In this document: in pieces, positions 5,703-5,757 of the stretch
Layout: every line of letters begins with the position of its first letter
Numbering within the stretch: the first letter of the stretch is position 1
Position numbers and translations under genes: made by a program
The notes under the pieces: model-generated
Told to the model about the DNA's origin: nothing
The model's database searches: none
The model's input: only the letters and a program-made list of their open reading frames with translations
Source: CAZWUK01 sp964636685
Lineage (GTDB): Bacteria > Bacillota > Clostridia > Christensenellales > CAG-138
NCBI GenBank assembly: GCA_964636685.1
Contig: CAZWUK010000101.1
Location: 1 to 5,757 of the forward strand
Length of the DNA: 5,757 bases
Direction of reading: 5' to 3'

Positions 5703-5757
5703 TGGTGGTCGCAACAGGACTCGAACCTGTGACCCCATCGATGTGAACGATGTGCTC
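5703..5757 (-). tRNA. tRNA-Val (anticodon CAC), 5' part cut by the window edge
   Basis: The last 55 bases hold the 3' portion of a tRNA on the minus strand. Visible in order are the end of the D-arm (GAGC), an anticodon stem CATCG/CGATG closing the loop TTCACAT with anticodon CAC (reads GUG, valine), a 5-base variable loop GGGTC, a T-stem ACAGG/CCTGT with loop TTCGAGT, the acceptor 3' strand TGCGACC, discriminator A, and an encoded CCA. All visible stems pair perfectly. The 5' acceptor strand and most of the D-arm are outside the window, so the acceptor pairing cannot be checked. The 3' end of the gene points toward the restriction module. Confidence 0.93.

Overview
The window reads as a chromosomal segment of a bacterium with mid-range G+C, most likely a Gram-positive (Firmicutes, possibly clostridial) host. 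The pointers are strong AGGAGG-like ribosome binding sites, a consensus-like sigma-A promoter with an extended -10, a tRNA gene that encodes its own CCA end, and a very small YozG-type Cro/CI regulator. This placement is an inference: the restriction genes belong to a widely transferred family and do not fix the host.

Everything identified as functional lies on the minus strand, so the locus reads from right to left. At the right edge (5703-5757) is the 3' part of a tRNA-Val(CAC) gene. It is followed by a 19-bp hairpin (5642-5683) that pairs completely only as minus-strand RNA and is probably the tRNA terminator. Next comes about 385 bp without a convincing gene (5255-5641), which holds five copies of a G-rich GGGGATGCA motif. 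After that is a compact control region (5202-5254): an 18-bp perfect palindrome, then a promoter (TTGTCA, 17 bp, TGG-TATACT) whose -10 is embedded in a second perfect inverted repeat.

The promoter drives a tightly packed operon: a 67-aa XRE-family helix-turn-helix protein (5169-4966), hsdR (4942-1679), hsdM (1682-252) and hsdS (252 to beyond the left edge). hsdR and hsdM overlap by ATGA and hsdM and hsdS by TAATG, which suggests translational coupling. The three hsd genes form a complete-looking Type I restriction-modification system of the EcoKI/EcoAI branch. HsdS recognises a bipartite DNA target, HsdM methylates adenine within it, and HsdR translocates and cleaves unmodified DNA. Only the first 84 codons of hsdS are present, so target specificity cannot be read here.

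The core system is of a known kind. The less ordinary parts are the small regulator leading the operon with an operator-like repeat on its own promoter, the restriction gene placed before the modification gene on one transcript, the unexplained G-rich repeat cluster, and the position of the module directly downstream of a tRNA 3' end.
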